From the NCBI RefSeq assembly GCF_028401425.1, contig NZ_JAQOMS010000002.1:248001-312000 (forward strand): a DNA stretch of 64,000 bases. The letters are read 5' to 3'. Under the pieces are notes generated by a model. That model was not told the origin of the DNA and did not search any database. It saw only the letters and a program-made list of their open reading frames with translations. This document shows positions 32,573-42,243 of this stretch, piece by piece (the stretch's first letter is position 1; every line of letters begins with the position of its first letter). The position numbers and the translations under genes were made by a program. Source of the DNA: Psychrosphaera algicola. Its GTDB lineage: Bacteria; Pseudomonadota; Gammaproteobacteria; Enterobacterales; Alteromonadaceae.

Positions 32573-34063
32573 ATGACTACTGAAATTAAAGTTCCAGTAT
32601 TACCAGAATCAGTTGCTGACGCCTCAGTTGCGACTTGGCACGTAAAAGTTGGCGACACAGTCTCTCGTGACCAGAATTTGGTAGACATTGAAACTGATAA
32701 AGTTGTGTTGGAAGTTGTATCACCAGAAGATGGTGTTGTTACTGAAATTCTTCAAGAAGAAGGTGCCGTAGTTTTAGGCGAACAATTAATTGCAACTATT
32801 GGTGCAGCAGGAGCCGCGGCGGCACCAGCAGCACCTAAAGCAGAAGCAGCGTCGGCTCCAGCAGCAGATGCAGCACCGTCAAAAACAATTCAAATCAAAG
32901 TTCCTGTATTACCTGAATCGGTTGCAGATGCTTCTATAGCTACTTGGCACGTTCAAGAAGGTCAAGCGGTTAGCCGTGACGAAAACTTAGTTGATGTTGA
33001 AACAGATAAAGTAGTACTTGAAGTTGTGTCTCCTGAAGACGGAGTTGTCACTAAAATCATTAGCCCTGAAGGCGAAACGGTTCTTGGCGAACAACTTATT
33101 GCAGAAATTACCGTAGGTGGTGCTTCTGCAGCGTCTGCTCCAGCGGCTGAAGCTGAGGAAACAACGTCTTCTGATGATGCGTTATCGCCTTCAGTTCGTC
33201 GTTTAATTTCTGAAAAAGGGTTAGATGCATCTAAAATTACAGGTACTGGCAAAAGTGGGCGAGTTACTAAAGAAGATGTTGAAAACTTTATGAAAGCGCA
33301 ATCTGCGGCACCAAAAGCGGCACCTAAAGCTTCTGCGACTCCTTCGGCACAAGTTCTGGGTGAACGCACACAAAAACGCGTTCCGATGACTCGTTTACGT
33401 AAAACAATTGCAAATCGTTTATTAGAAGCTAAAAACTCTACTGCAATGTTAACCACGTTTAACGAAGTTAACATGAAGCCAATTATGGACTTACGTAAGC
33501 AATATAAAGACGTATTTGAAGAACGCCACGGCGCTCGCTTAGGCTTTATGTCGTTTTATGTAAAAGCAGTTGTTGAAGCATTAAAACGTTTCCCAGCTGT
33601 AAATGCGTCAATTGATGGTGACGATATCGTTTATCATAATTACTTTGACGTAAGTATTGCTGTTTCTACGCCTCGTGGTTTAGTTACACCAGTACTACGC
33701 GATTGCGACAAAATGAACTTTGCTGAAATCGAAAATGGTATTCGAGCACTAGCAATTAAAGGTCGTGACGGCAAATTAACTGTTGATGAGATGCAAGGTG
33801 GCAACTTCACAGTAACCAATGGCGGTGTATTTGGCTCGTTGTTATCAACGCCAATTATTAACCTTCCACAATCTGCGATTTTGGGTATGCACAAAATTCA
33901 AGATAGACCAATGGCGGTTGAAGGTAAGGTAGAAATCTTACCTATGATGTATTTGGCATTGTCTTACGATCACAGATTGGTTGACGGTAAGGAATCAGTT
34001 GGATTCTTAGTAACAATTAAAGAGTTGCTAGAAGATCCGACACGCTTGTTACTTGATGTTTAA
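32573..34063 (+). CDS. sucB: Dihydrolipoyl succinyltransferase E2 with two lipoyl domains
   Basis: 496-residue core of the 2-oxoglutarate dehydrogenase complex. Two near-identical lipoyl domains occupy about residues 4-77 and 107-180, each with the lipoylated Lys in ETDKVVLEVVSPEDG (K43 and K146), joined by Ala/Pro linkers. A peripheral-subunit-binding domain follows (SPSVRRLISEKGLDASKITG, about 205-240), then the acyltransferase domain with the catalytic SYDHRLVDG. E. coli SucB has one lipoyl domain, so this one is longer by a domain. Frame intact. Confidence 0.95.
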   Translation: MTTEIKVPVLPESVADASVATWHVKVGDTVSRDQNLVDIETDKVVLEVVSPEDGVVTEILQEEGAVVLGEQLIATIGAAGAAAAPAAPKAEAASAPAADAAPSKTIQIKVPVLPESVADASIATWHVQEGQAVSRDENLVDVETDKVVLEVVSPEDGVVTKIISPEGETVLGEQLIAEITVGGASAASAPAAEAEETTSSDDALSPSVRRLISEKGLDASKITGTGKSGRVTKEDVENFMKAQSAAPKAAPKASATPSAQVLGERTQKRVPMTRLRKTIANRLLEAKNSTAMLTTFNEVNMKPIMDLRKQYKDVFEERHGARLGFMSFYVKAVVEALKRFPAVNASIDGDDIVYHNYFDVSIAVSTPRGLVTPVLRDCDKMNFAEIENGIRALAIKGRDGKLTVDEMQGGNFTVTNGGVFGSLLSTPIINLPQSAILGMHKIQDRPMAVEGKVEILPMMYLALSYDHRLVDGKESVGFLVTIKELLEDPTRLLLDV

Positions 34064-34093
34064 TTTATAAACAAAAGTAAAATAAAGCTAACA

Positions 34094-34143
34094 AAATTAG
34101 TGCAATTATTCCAATTTATACTTTAGTTGTATTGCACTAATTT
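34094..34143. promoter_or_regulatory. Inverted repeat upstream of sucC
   Basis: A perfect 13-bp inverted repeat (AAATTAGTGCAAT with ATTGCACTAATTT, 24-base centre) lies between sucB and sucC. It lacks a terminator T-run, and its right arm overlaps the predicted -35 box, so an operator is more likely than a terminator. Confidence 0.5.
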
Positions 34144-34159
34144 AGGGGTGAACTATAAT
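34116..34159 (+). promoter_or_regulatory. sucCD promoter with conserved upstream element
   Basis: TTGCAC (34132-34137), a 16-base spacer and TATAAT (34154-34159) form a good sigma-70 promoter. The element 34116-34136, containing ACTTTAGTTGTATTGCA, is shared with the sdhC upstream region. Confidence 0.6.
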
Positions 34160-34229
34160 ATCCCCGCATGTAATTTGGGCTGTAGATGTTCTGCAGCCTT
34201 TAACTTATAAAAGAGATGGATTGAACCTC

Positions 34230-35395
34230 ATGAATTTGCATGAATATCAGGGTAAACAGTTGTTTGCTCAATACGGGCTTCCTGTATCTAAAGGTTTCGC
34301 AGCTGAAACTCCAGCCGAAGCGGCAGCAGCTGCTGATCTAATTCTAGTGATGCTTATGTTGTTAAAGCACAAGTACACGCCGGTGGCCGTGGTAAAGCAG
34401 GTGGTGTTAAACTTGTTAATACTAAAGACGAAATTAAAGCATTTGCAGAAAAATGGTTAGGCGAGCGTTTAGTTACTTATCAAACTGATGAGAATGGCCA
34501 GCCTGTAAGTCGTATTTTGGTTGAACCATGTACTGACATTGCTCAAGAATTATACCTAGGTGCGGTTGTTGACCGTTCTAGCCGTCGTATCGTTTTCATG
34601 GCATCTACAGAAGGTGGTGTTGAAATCGAGAAAGTAGCAGAAGAAACGCCTGAGAAAATTCTTAAAGCGACTATCTGTCCTTTAGCGGGTGCACAACCTT
34701 ACCAAGGTCGCGACTTAGCGTTCAAACTTGGTCTTGAAGGTAAGCAAGTAGGTCAATTTGTTAAGATCTTCTTAGGTCTTGCGAAAATGTTTAAAGAAAA
34801 AGACGTTGAGTTAATTGAAGTTAATCCTTTAGTTATTACACCAGCTGGTGACTTACATTGTCTTGACGCTAAAGTTGCAATCGACAGCAATGCTGTTGGT
34901 CGTCACGCAGACATCAGAGAAATGCACGATCCTTCACAAGAAGACGCGCGTGAAGCTGATGCAGCAAAATGGGAACTTAACTATGTCGCACTCGACGGAA
35001 ACGTTGGTTGTATGGTTAATGGTGCTGGTCTAGCTATGGGTACGATGGATATCGTAAACCTTAATGGCGGTCGTCCTGCAAACTTCCTAGATGTTGGTGG
35101 TGGCGCAACTAAAGAACGTGTTGCTGAAGCATTTAAAATCATTTTATCTGATGACAATGTTAAAGCTGTTTTAGTTAACATCTTCGGCGGTATTGTTCGT
35201 TGTGACATGATTGCAGAAGGCATCATCGGTGCAGTTAAAGAAGTTGGTGTTTCAGTTCCAGTTGTTGTGCGTTTAGAAGGTACAAATGCTGAGAAAGGTC
35301 GTGAAGTATTAGCGAACTCAGACGTAGATATCATTGCAGCAGAAAGCTTACAAAGTGCTGCTGAGTTAGTAGTTAAAGCTGCAGAGGGCAAATAA
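34230..35395 (+). CDS. sucC: Succinyl-CoA synthetase beta subunit
   Basis: ATP-grasp subunit, about 388 residues as in E. coli. It begins MNLHEYQGKQLFAQYGLPV and continues KAQVHAGGRGKAGGVKLV after correction, then VEPCTDIAQELYLGAVVDR, EVNPLVIT and VNIFGGIVRCD. A T is missing near 34344 (ATTCT for ATTTCT), which throws the raw frame. ATG 34230 is chosen by homology to the conserved start. Its stop overlaps the sucD start by one base. Confidence 0.95.
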
Positions 35396-36271
35396 TGAGC
35401 GTTTTAATTAATAAAGACACTAAAGTAATCTGCCAAGGTTTTACTGGCTCACAAGGTACTTTTCACTCTGAACAAGCAATTGCATACGGCACTAACATGG
35501 TTGGTGGTGTAACGCCTTAGTAAAGGTGGTCAAACGCATCTTGGTCTTCCAGTATTTAATACTGTTGCTGAAGCGGTTGCAGAAACTGGTGCGGACGCGT
35601 CAGTAATTTATGTACCTGCTGCATTTTGTAAAGATTCAGTTCTAGAAGCCGCAAACTCTGGTATCAAGCTAATCGTTTGTATCACTGAAGGTGTTCCAAC
35701 TCTTGATATGCTTGACTGTAAAGTTAAGTGTGACGAGCTAGGTGTGCGTTTAATCGGTCCTAACTGCTCAGGCGTAATCACTCCTTAGTGAATGTAAGAT
35801 TGGTATTATGCCTTAGTCACATTCATTTACCAAGGTAAAGTAGGTATTGTTTCTCGCTCAGGTACATTAACGTACGAAGCGGTTAAACAAACTACAGACG
35901 CTGGTTTTGGTCAGTCTACTTGTGTTGGTATCGGTGGTGATCCAATCCCAGGTACTAACTTCATCGACGTATTGGAAATGTTCCAAAATGATCCGCAGAC
36001 TGAAGCAATCGTTATGATCGGCGAAATCGGCGGAACAGCTGAAGAAGAAGCTGCTGCTTACATTAAAGAAAATGTAACTAAGCCTGTTGTTTCTTACATT
36101 GCCGGTGTTACTGCACCTGAAGGTAAGCGTATGGGTCATGCCGGCGCTATCATCTCTGGTGGTAAAGGTACAGCTGACGACAAGTTTGCTGCGTTAGAAG
36201 CAGCTGGTGTTAAAACTGTACGTTCTCTTGCTGAAATCGGCAAAGCACTTGCAGAAAAAACTGGTTGGTAA
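35395..36271 (+). CDS. sucD: Succinyl-CoA synthetase alpha subunit
   Basis: About 290 residues; carries the phospho-His in the GHAGAIISGGKGTADDK region and the CoA-binding GFTGSQGTFHSEQA. The text is broken at four places, all where the family has Pro-Gly encoded by CCTGG or CCAGG: CCTTAGT at 35515, 35783 and 35811, and CCAAGG at 35830. Corrected, it reads GGVTPGKGGQTHLGLP, GVITPGECKIGIMPGHIH and LPGKVGIVSRSGTLTYEA, a textbook SucD. Confidence 0.95.
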
Positions 36272-36289
36272 TCTACCACTTAGTTTAAT

Positions 36290-36317
36290 AAAAAAGGCAC
36301 CTTAGGGTGCCTTTTTT
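36290..36317. terminator. Terminator after sucCD
   Basis: Stem AAAAAAGGCACC / GGTGCCTTTTTT with a 4-base loop, 18 bases past the sucD stop. Confidence 0.85.
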
Positions 36318-36349
36318 GTATCTAATTTTTGGATTTTAAAAAATGGGTA

Positions 36350-36787
36350 TTAGTTTTTAATATTTGCTCTAGCAATCCGAGTGACTTCGTAAAGAATGTC
36401 CATCGCCTTATCAATTTCCATAATGGCATTTACATAATAAACGTCGTCGATAAAAATACCCGATACTACATATTCACCACCAAGCTCTTGTGGCCAATAA
36501 TCAATATCTTGTGCTGGACTGATACCGCAGAGTGGAGCAATTTCTACATCCATATAATTTGATGTTTTACCTGCTATCTTTTCTGTTACTTCAAATACAA
36601 TAGCGTTATAACCGTCTAGGTTTGTTTTTGTTATAGGTGACTTATAAAGTCGAGAAACTGAGCCAATATAAACAAAGTCAGCCGTTTTTACGGCGTTAAT
36701 AAATTTATCATTGTCTGATAGATCATTTTCTTCGCAGGCAAATACATTAACGCAAACCAATAACATCAAACTGATTACTATTTTCAT
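36350..36787 (-). CDS. Small secreted protein, unknown
   Basis: 145 residues with a signal peptide (MKIVISLMLLVCVNVFAC, Cys just after cleavage). The mature part contains ADFVYIGSVSRLYKSP and a Cys in IAPLCGISPAQD, giving possible disulfide partners. The pattern 'secreted, exported, senses or binds' cannot be refined. It lies 33 bases downstream of the next secreted protein on the same strand. Confidence 0.6.
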   Translation of the reverse strand: MKIVISLMLLVCVNVFACEENDLSDNDKFINAVKTADFVYIGSVSRLYKSPITKTNLDGYNAIVFEVTEKIAGKTSNYMDVEIAPLCGISPAQDIDYWPQELGGEYVVSGIFIDDVYYVNAIMEIDKAMDILYEVTRIARANIKN

Positions 36788-36820
36788 AATTTAACCTTGT
36801 AAATTTAATACAGTTAATGA

Positions 36821-37397
36821 CTAGCCTTCAGGCGACTCACAAGGCTCACCTGAAGCTTCTTCATTTTCGTTAGCCTTACACTCAGCTTTTACTTTATTAA
36901 GGCCTAAACTGGCAACCATGCCGTCTACTTCTATTTCTTCTAACCCTTCTTCATTAAACGAAAATGTAATTTGAGCGATGTTTTTTGAAAAAAGTAGTCC
37001 TTGTCGTCTATCGATAGAATGTAATCACCCATGACCGGTTTTGCTAGTATTTCTTTGTATAACCGAATGTGTTTTTCGCCAATCTTCCAATCAAAAGATT
37101 CAATTAAACTTTTTGAAAATTCCTGAACCCATACGTAGTTGTTTTTTGTAAAACTAATACGAAGGAATATTTGTCTGGGCGTCCAGAAACAGCATATTCG
37201 GCTTTACCTATTTTAAACGTATGATCGTATTCTTTGGCGACATAACCAATCGACATTTTTGACGATTCTTTAGCACCTGTTGGGTAAACCATTTTAACTT
37301 CGCCTTTAATGTCAAAGTCGGCAAGGGCAGACAATGATATTAGAGAGAATGCCGAAACAAATAGGACTTTATAAACAACACTCATTGTTTTATTCAT
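36821..37397 (-). CDS. Small secreted protein, unknown (split)
   Basis: About 192 residues. Signal peptide MNKTMSVVYKVLFVSAFSLI ending at SALA, then FDIKGEVKMVYPTGAKE and YVWVQEFSKSLIESFDWKIG. Two homopolymer-linked frame breaks, near 37148 and 36988, must be bridged to reach the C-terminus, which is Glu-rich with two Cys (CKANENEEASGEPCESPEG). No family is recognised. It ends 33 bases before the other secreted gene and lies 46 bases after mltD on the same strand. Confidence 0.5.
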
Positions 37398-37443
37398 GTG
37401 GAAACAACCCTATGGTTTTACAAAATTAACTGCATTAGTCGCT

Positions 37444-39063
37444 TTAAGTTCTAGTCACATCGACATAGAGCTTTAAAGCTTGTCCTACGCGTAGATATTT
37501 GTCTGTGTCTAATTGGTTCCATTTTGCAATATCGACAATTTTAACTTTAAACTTTTTAGCGATACGGGCTAAAGAATCACCGTTTCTAACTCTGTATGTA
37601 ATTGCGCGCATGACCGCATTTTCAGATTGATGTTTCGTTACGGTATCTTTCCAAATAACGAGTTTTTGACCCGGTTTTATTGGATCTTTTGGCGCCATAC
37701 CATTCCACTTTGCAAGCGACCTAATACTGACATCGTATTCGCGACTAATATCCCAAAATGTGTCACCAGATTGCACAATGTAAGTCAGTTTGTTTGACGC
37801 TTGTTTGGTATTTTGTTTTTTAACAAGGCGATTTTCAGCGGTTAACGTATAGTCTGTTAAGGCGATTGATGATGTCGGGATCAATAACGCTTGGTTCACC
37901 CTTATTAATCGGCCTTTGATTTTGTTGACATCTCGAAGTACATCTAACGAGGTATTAAATTTTTGTGCTATCCCACCAAGTGTATCTCCTGATTTGACAA
38001 TATATCGCGACCAAGACATGCGTTTATTGTTAGGTAAATTTGCTAGAGCAACTTCAAACGCATTTGCCTTCTCAATTGGCAGTATGAATTTATGTGGGCC
38101 ATTTGGATCTGTGGCCCATTGGTTATAATCAGGGTTTAGATGGTGTAAATCTTCTAGATCCATTTCCGCTAATTCTGCTGCTTTTGCCAAATCTATTTGA
38201 CTTTTAGCATCAACCACGGCGATTGCTGGTTGATTGCTGATCTTTGTCCAGGCCAAATTAAATTCATCGTTTCTTTTAAGTAGATCTGCAAGGGCCAACA
38301 GCTTAGGAACATATGCAGAAGTCTCTTTCGGCAAATCTAACGACCAAAAATCGGTAGGGAGATGCTTTTGACGGTTGCGTTTAATTGCTCTAAGAACACG
38401 ACCTTCGCCAGAGTTATAAGCGGCAATTGCATTCAACCAGTCGCCGTCTAGCGTCTTGTGTAAAAACGACAAGTAATCTAAAGCTGCACGAGTTGCAGCG
38501 ATTACATCACGGCGTCCGTCATACCACCAAGATTGTTTTAATTTAAAACGGTTACCAGTCCCGGGAATAAATTGCCATAACCCTGATGCTCGGCCATGTG
38601 AATAAGCAAATGGGTCAAATGCACTTTCTACAATTGGTAACAGCGCAAGTTCTATTGGCATTTCACGTTTTTCAATTTCCTCTACAATAAAGTGAAGAAA
38701 TGGTGATGCTCTAGCTGAAACACGTTTTATATAGCTCGGGTGTTTTGCGTACCAATTACGTTCAGTAACAACTTGTCTGTTTTGAGGTACGTTTATGCTG
38801 AGTTGGTAAGAAATTCGATCCCAAACATCCTCAAATTCTGGAGTTTTGAGTTCTTTGGCAAGCTCACCAACTTCCAGTTGTAGTGCAGCTATTGTTAATG
38901 CGTCGACAACTTCTTCTGGCGATGCTATTAATTCAGGTGTTTGATTTTTAGCTTGGTACTGGTTTTTCTCTTTGTCAGTGTTAAAAGCAGGTGTCAAATT
39001 ACAGCCAGACAAAACACTTAGTGATAATAGTCCAGAGAAACAGTATAAATAAGTTTTGTTCAT
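37444..39063 (-). CDS. mltD: Membrane-bound lytic murein transglycosylase D
   Basis: Outer-membrane lipoprotein of 539 residues that cuts peptidoglycan. Lipobox in SLSVLSGCNLTP; SLT domain with the catalytic Glu in LPIVESAFDPFAYS, GRASGLWQFIPGTG and AIAAYNSGEGRVLRA; then three LysM repeats starting YIVKSGDTLGGIAQ, YIVQSGDTFWDISR and YRVRNGDSLARIAK. Intact. Next to gloB, as in E. coli. Confidence 0.93.
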   Translation of the reverse strand: MNKTYLYCFSGLLSLSVLSGCNLTPAFNTDKEKNQYQAKNQTPELIASPEEVVDALTIAALQLEVGELAKELKTPEFEDVWDRISYQLSINVPQNRQVVTERNWYAKHPSYIKRVSARASPFLHFIVEEIEKREMPIELALLPIVESAFDPFAYSHGRASGLWQFIPGTGNRFKLKQSWWYDGRRDVIAATRAALDYLSFLHKTLDGDWLNAIAAYNSGEGRVLRAIKRNRQKHLPTDFWSLDLPKETSAYVPKLLALADLLKRNDEFNLAWTKISNQPAIAVVDAKSQIDLAKAAELAEMDLEDLHHLNPDYNQWATDPNGPHKFILPIEKANAFEVALANLPNNKRMSWSRYIVKSGDTLGGIAQKFNTSLDVLRDVNKIKGRLIRVNQALLIPTSSIALTDYTLTAENRLVKKQNTKQASNKLTYIVQSGDTFWDISREYDVSIRSLAKWNGMAPKDPIKPGQKLVIWKDTVTKHQSENAVMRAITYRVRNGDSLARIAKKFKVKIVDIAKWNQLDTDKYLRVGQALKLYVDVTRT

Positions 39064-39201
39064 AAATAGTCTTTAATTTGGTTAGTAGTGAACTCAGCTA
39101 AATAGGCGTTGGGCTAAGCGACATAAAATTCAGTTACAGGAAAAAATAATATTAACCCATTTATTCTGCCTACGCTAATACCGAATAACTCTGTTTATCA
39201 A

Positions 39202-39969
39202 TTAAAAACTATCTTTCCAGCGTCTTAAATTTGCAAAACAGTCTTTCTCATCAAGGTCTTTTGTAGAAAATTGTTTTTCGACAGCGTGTTTTACTGGAAG
39301 ACTATCACACCGTAAAAATGGATTTATTTTATTTTGAACTTCTACGGTTGTAGGGATAGTTGCGAAATCATGTTTTCGCAAGTCCTTAACAATTGATTCA
39401 TAAGCAATAAGATCTTGATTTGATGGGTCTACGGTTTTCGCAAATTGAATATTTGACAAAGTGTACTCGTGTGCACAATAAATATTGGTTGATGGAGCTA
39501 AACGACTGATTTTTTTAAACTGACAAGCATTTGTTCTGCAGATCCCTCGAAGAGGCGACCACAACCGGCAGAAAAAGCGTATCACCAACAAATACATTGG
39601 CTGAGTCGAAATAGGCAATGTGGTCTATGGTATGTCCGGGAACTTCGATAACTTCAATGCGAGTATCCGATGCCTCTAAATTTATAACGTCACCTTGTTT
39701 AACTCCTGGGCAAAGGAGTTAAAACGACTTGTGTCAGGACCATATATTTTGCAATTGGGAAAGTGACTTTGTAATTGCTTAACACCGCCAATATGATCAG
39801 AGTGGTGGTGCGTAATCAAAATTTCAGTTAACTCAAACTGTTGGATCTGTAAAAATGACATGACGACATCGCCATCGCTAGAGTCGACAATCGCACATTT
39901 GCCCTCATTATTGTGTATAGCCCAAATATAATTGTCTGAAAAGGCTGGAATCTTTACTACTTGATACAT
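39202..39969 (-). CDS. gloB: Hydroxyacylglutathione hydrolase (glyoxalase II)
   Basis: Metallo-beta-lactamase-fold hydrolase of about 256 residues that releases D-lactate from S-lactoylglutathione. Metal ligands: ITHHHSDHIGG, VPGHTIDHIAY, and the Asp in FVGDTLFSAGCGRLFEG; substrate-binding YCAHEYTLSNIQFA. Three homopolymer deletions (near 39706, 39572 and 39520) split it. ATG 39969. Divergent from the methyltransferase. Confidence 0.92.
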
Positions 39970-40041
39970 ATGCTTACTTCTTTCATTGTTGATAGTTTAA
40001 GTGTAACTAATAATTTAGTTGTCGAGAAGGTCACAAATATA

Positions 40042-40794
40042 TATGAAACCCGCACTCGGTTATCGTTGGATCCAGCCAGTGGAACATTGGCAAGAATTTC
40101 CAAATGGAGAGCTGTTAAAACAACAAGAAAACACCTCTATAAGTCATAGACTAAATCTTTGTTTTGGTAATCATTTGCTTAAAATTGGTTCACTTGCCAG
40201 TGCAATAGATACCACAACATGCCGTATTAACCATCAAATTAGTTTAGCTAATTTGGCCAGCAGAACTGAAAGTACTGGGGTCGTTGGCGAAATTGATGAA
40301 TTGCCGTTTGTTCAACATGCAATTGACACTGCGGTGGTTTCTCATGTTCTTGAGTTTAGCGCAGATCCCCATCAAACGTTACGCGAAGTTCATAGAGTGT
40401 TAATGCCTAACGGAAACTTAATATTAACCGTGTTTAACCCTTTATCACTTCTTCTAGTTGGCAAGCTTTGGCCATTTAAGTCCAACAAGTCTTTTTGGCA
40501 TTGCCGACTTTTTCAATTCCACGGATAAAAGACTGGCTGAACCTGTTAGGTTTTGAGGTTATTGATGAACATTATTTATGTCATTCGACCTTATTAGGTG
40601 AAATTAAAGAGCAAAAGAAAGGTCGCATAACCAATATGTTCGCCAATATTGCGCCCAAAATGGGTTCTGTTTGCGTATTGACCGCTAAAAAACGAGAGTG
40701 GCCTTTAACACCCATTCGACCAAGAGTTCGATATAGAACGGTTTTTCAACCTGCGGTGCGGACGGCGTCCATGTTAGACCATGACAAAAATTAA
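40042..40794 (+). CDS. Class I SAM-dependent methyltransferase
   Basis: About 251 residues, similar in place and type to E. coli YafS beside gloB. It begins MKPALGYRWIQPVEHWQEFP. The C-terminal half of the Rossmann fold shows GEIDELPFVQHAIDTAVVSH, DPHQTLREVHRVLMPNGNLI and NPLSLLLVGKLWP. A T-run near 40507-40513 is one short. The AdoMet-binding glycine loop is not canonical. Substrate unknown. Confidence 0.75.
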
Positions 40795-40854
40795 GTGTGT
40801 ACATTTTGAGTATTTGTGTCACAATTTGGGGTATAAGATATAACTTTTAGGAAT

Positions 40855-41605
40855 ATGCATTTTGTTGGTCGTTGTTGCTCTAATAATTGGATTGGCGATG
40901 GGATTGTTTGGATCAGGTGGTGCAATCTTAACTTTGCCGAGTTTAATTTATTTTCTAGGCATTGAAGATAAAGTCGCTATTATTGGTTCGTTAGTCGTTG
41001 TTGGTTTTATTTCAGCGGTTACGGCAATACCGCATTTATTTTCAAAAACGACAAATTTTAGTGCTCTAGTGTATTTTGCGCCTAGTGGTATTGCCATGAG
41101 TTTCCTTGGCGCAAAAATTGGCTCATTTACCTCAAGTGAAATACAGATAAGCGTATTTGCATTATTGGCCTTTTTAGCCGCAATCAAACTATTAATGCAG
41201 CCAAATTTACCTTCGACAGACTCGTCAGAAGTAAAAAACTTTCCCTTGTTATCACCGGCGGTATAGTCGGTTTTTACTGGTTTTATCGGAGTTGGGGGAG
41301 GGTTCTTAATTGTTCCAAGTCTTATTCTGCTCGCCAATTTAAGTATAAGAGCTGCGGCGGCAACTAGTGTTGTAATCATATTGCTGCAATCTATAGTAGG
41401 TACCGCAGCATATGCATTATATTCACCAGACTATTTTGATCTGTTACCTTGGAAAACCTTAATGTTTATAGGTGTAATTGCGTCTGTTGGCTCTTTGTCA
41501 GGTGTCGTTCTTTCACGTTACTTGAGTCAAACCCTATTATCGAGAATACTTGGGGTGTTACTGATCCTTGTATCAACCACTTTGTTATATACCAAATTAT
41601 TTTAA
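40855..41605 (+). CDS. TauE/SafE-family membrane permease
   Basis: About 250 residues with two repeats of four helices. Each half carries the family glycine motif: GLAMGLFGSGGAILTLPSLI and GFIGVGGGFLIVPSLILL. ATG 40855 becomes the start if a T is restored in the T-run at 40861-40864. Indels in the A-run near 41235 and the T-run near 41272 shift and restore the frame. The family exports sulfite or organosulfonates. A rhodanese gene lies 20 bases downstream, so a sulfur role is plausible. Confidence 0.75.
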
Positions 41606-41625
41606 TTAAAAATTAGGAGAAAGCG

Positions 41626-42000
41626 ATGTTAACGTCAATTGGAGACATTGTTGCCAATGTTAAGCAAGAAATTCGTGAAATAAGTGTTGCTGATTTTAAA
41701 GAAATACTTAATAAAAATACCGTAGTTATAGATGTTCGTGAGCCATCAGAGTACTCATTGGGACATATAGAAAGTGCCGTAAACTATCCTCGTGGTGTGT
41801 TGGAAATGCAAATTACTCAACATCCATCGGTTAAAGATTTAGCTGATCCGATGTTAGGGTTAGCCGATCAAGATATTTATTTAATTTGTCGCTCTGGCGC
41901 TCGTTCAGCATTAGCTGCTGAGTCACTTAACCGTATGGGACTAGACGCCGTATATTCTGTTGCTGGAGGCATGGTCGCCTGGGAACAGCAAGCGTCTTAA
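41626..42000 (+). CDS. Rhodanese-domain protein
   Basis: 124-residue single rhodanese domain. The substrate-entry motif VIDVREPSEYSLGHIESA and the active-site Cys loop LICRSGARSALAAE are clear, ending GGMVAWEQ. Likely a sulfur carrier or thiosulfate sulfurtransferase in the cytoplasm. The frame is intact and follows the permease closely, so co-transcription is likely. Confidence 0.85.
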   Translation: MLTSIGDIVANVKQEIREISVADFKEILNKNTVVIDVREPSEYSLGHIESAVNYPRGVLEMQITQHPSVKDLADPMLGLADQDIYLICRSGARSALAAESLNRMGLDAVYSVAGGMVAWEQQAS

Positions 42001-42243
42001 TTTAATGTCGTTTAATTCTCTAATGGTGTTTATGGAATAGATTCTAAATATTGTTTTTATTTCTTAAACACCCTGCAACTTATCTAAAGCAACCTACATT
42101 TGTATAAGTTAACTTTACAATTCTATGATTTTTTTAGAGTGATCACAGGTTGACGTTTACGTTAACTGCGATTACATTGTTCTACATTATAACGAGACCG
42201 TAAACAAAACCCATATCAGATTGATTTAGGTTTAGGAGATGAT

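Noticed and set aside
35395..36271. Programmed ribosomal frameshifting in sucD
   Set aside because: No slippery site or downstream structure is needed; four shifts in one gene all at CCTGG/CCAGG positions point to an artefact.
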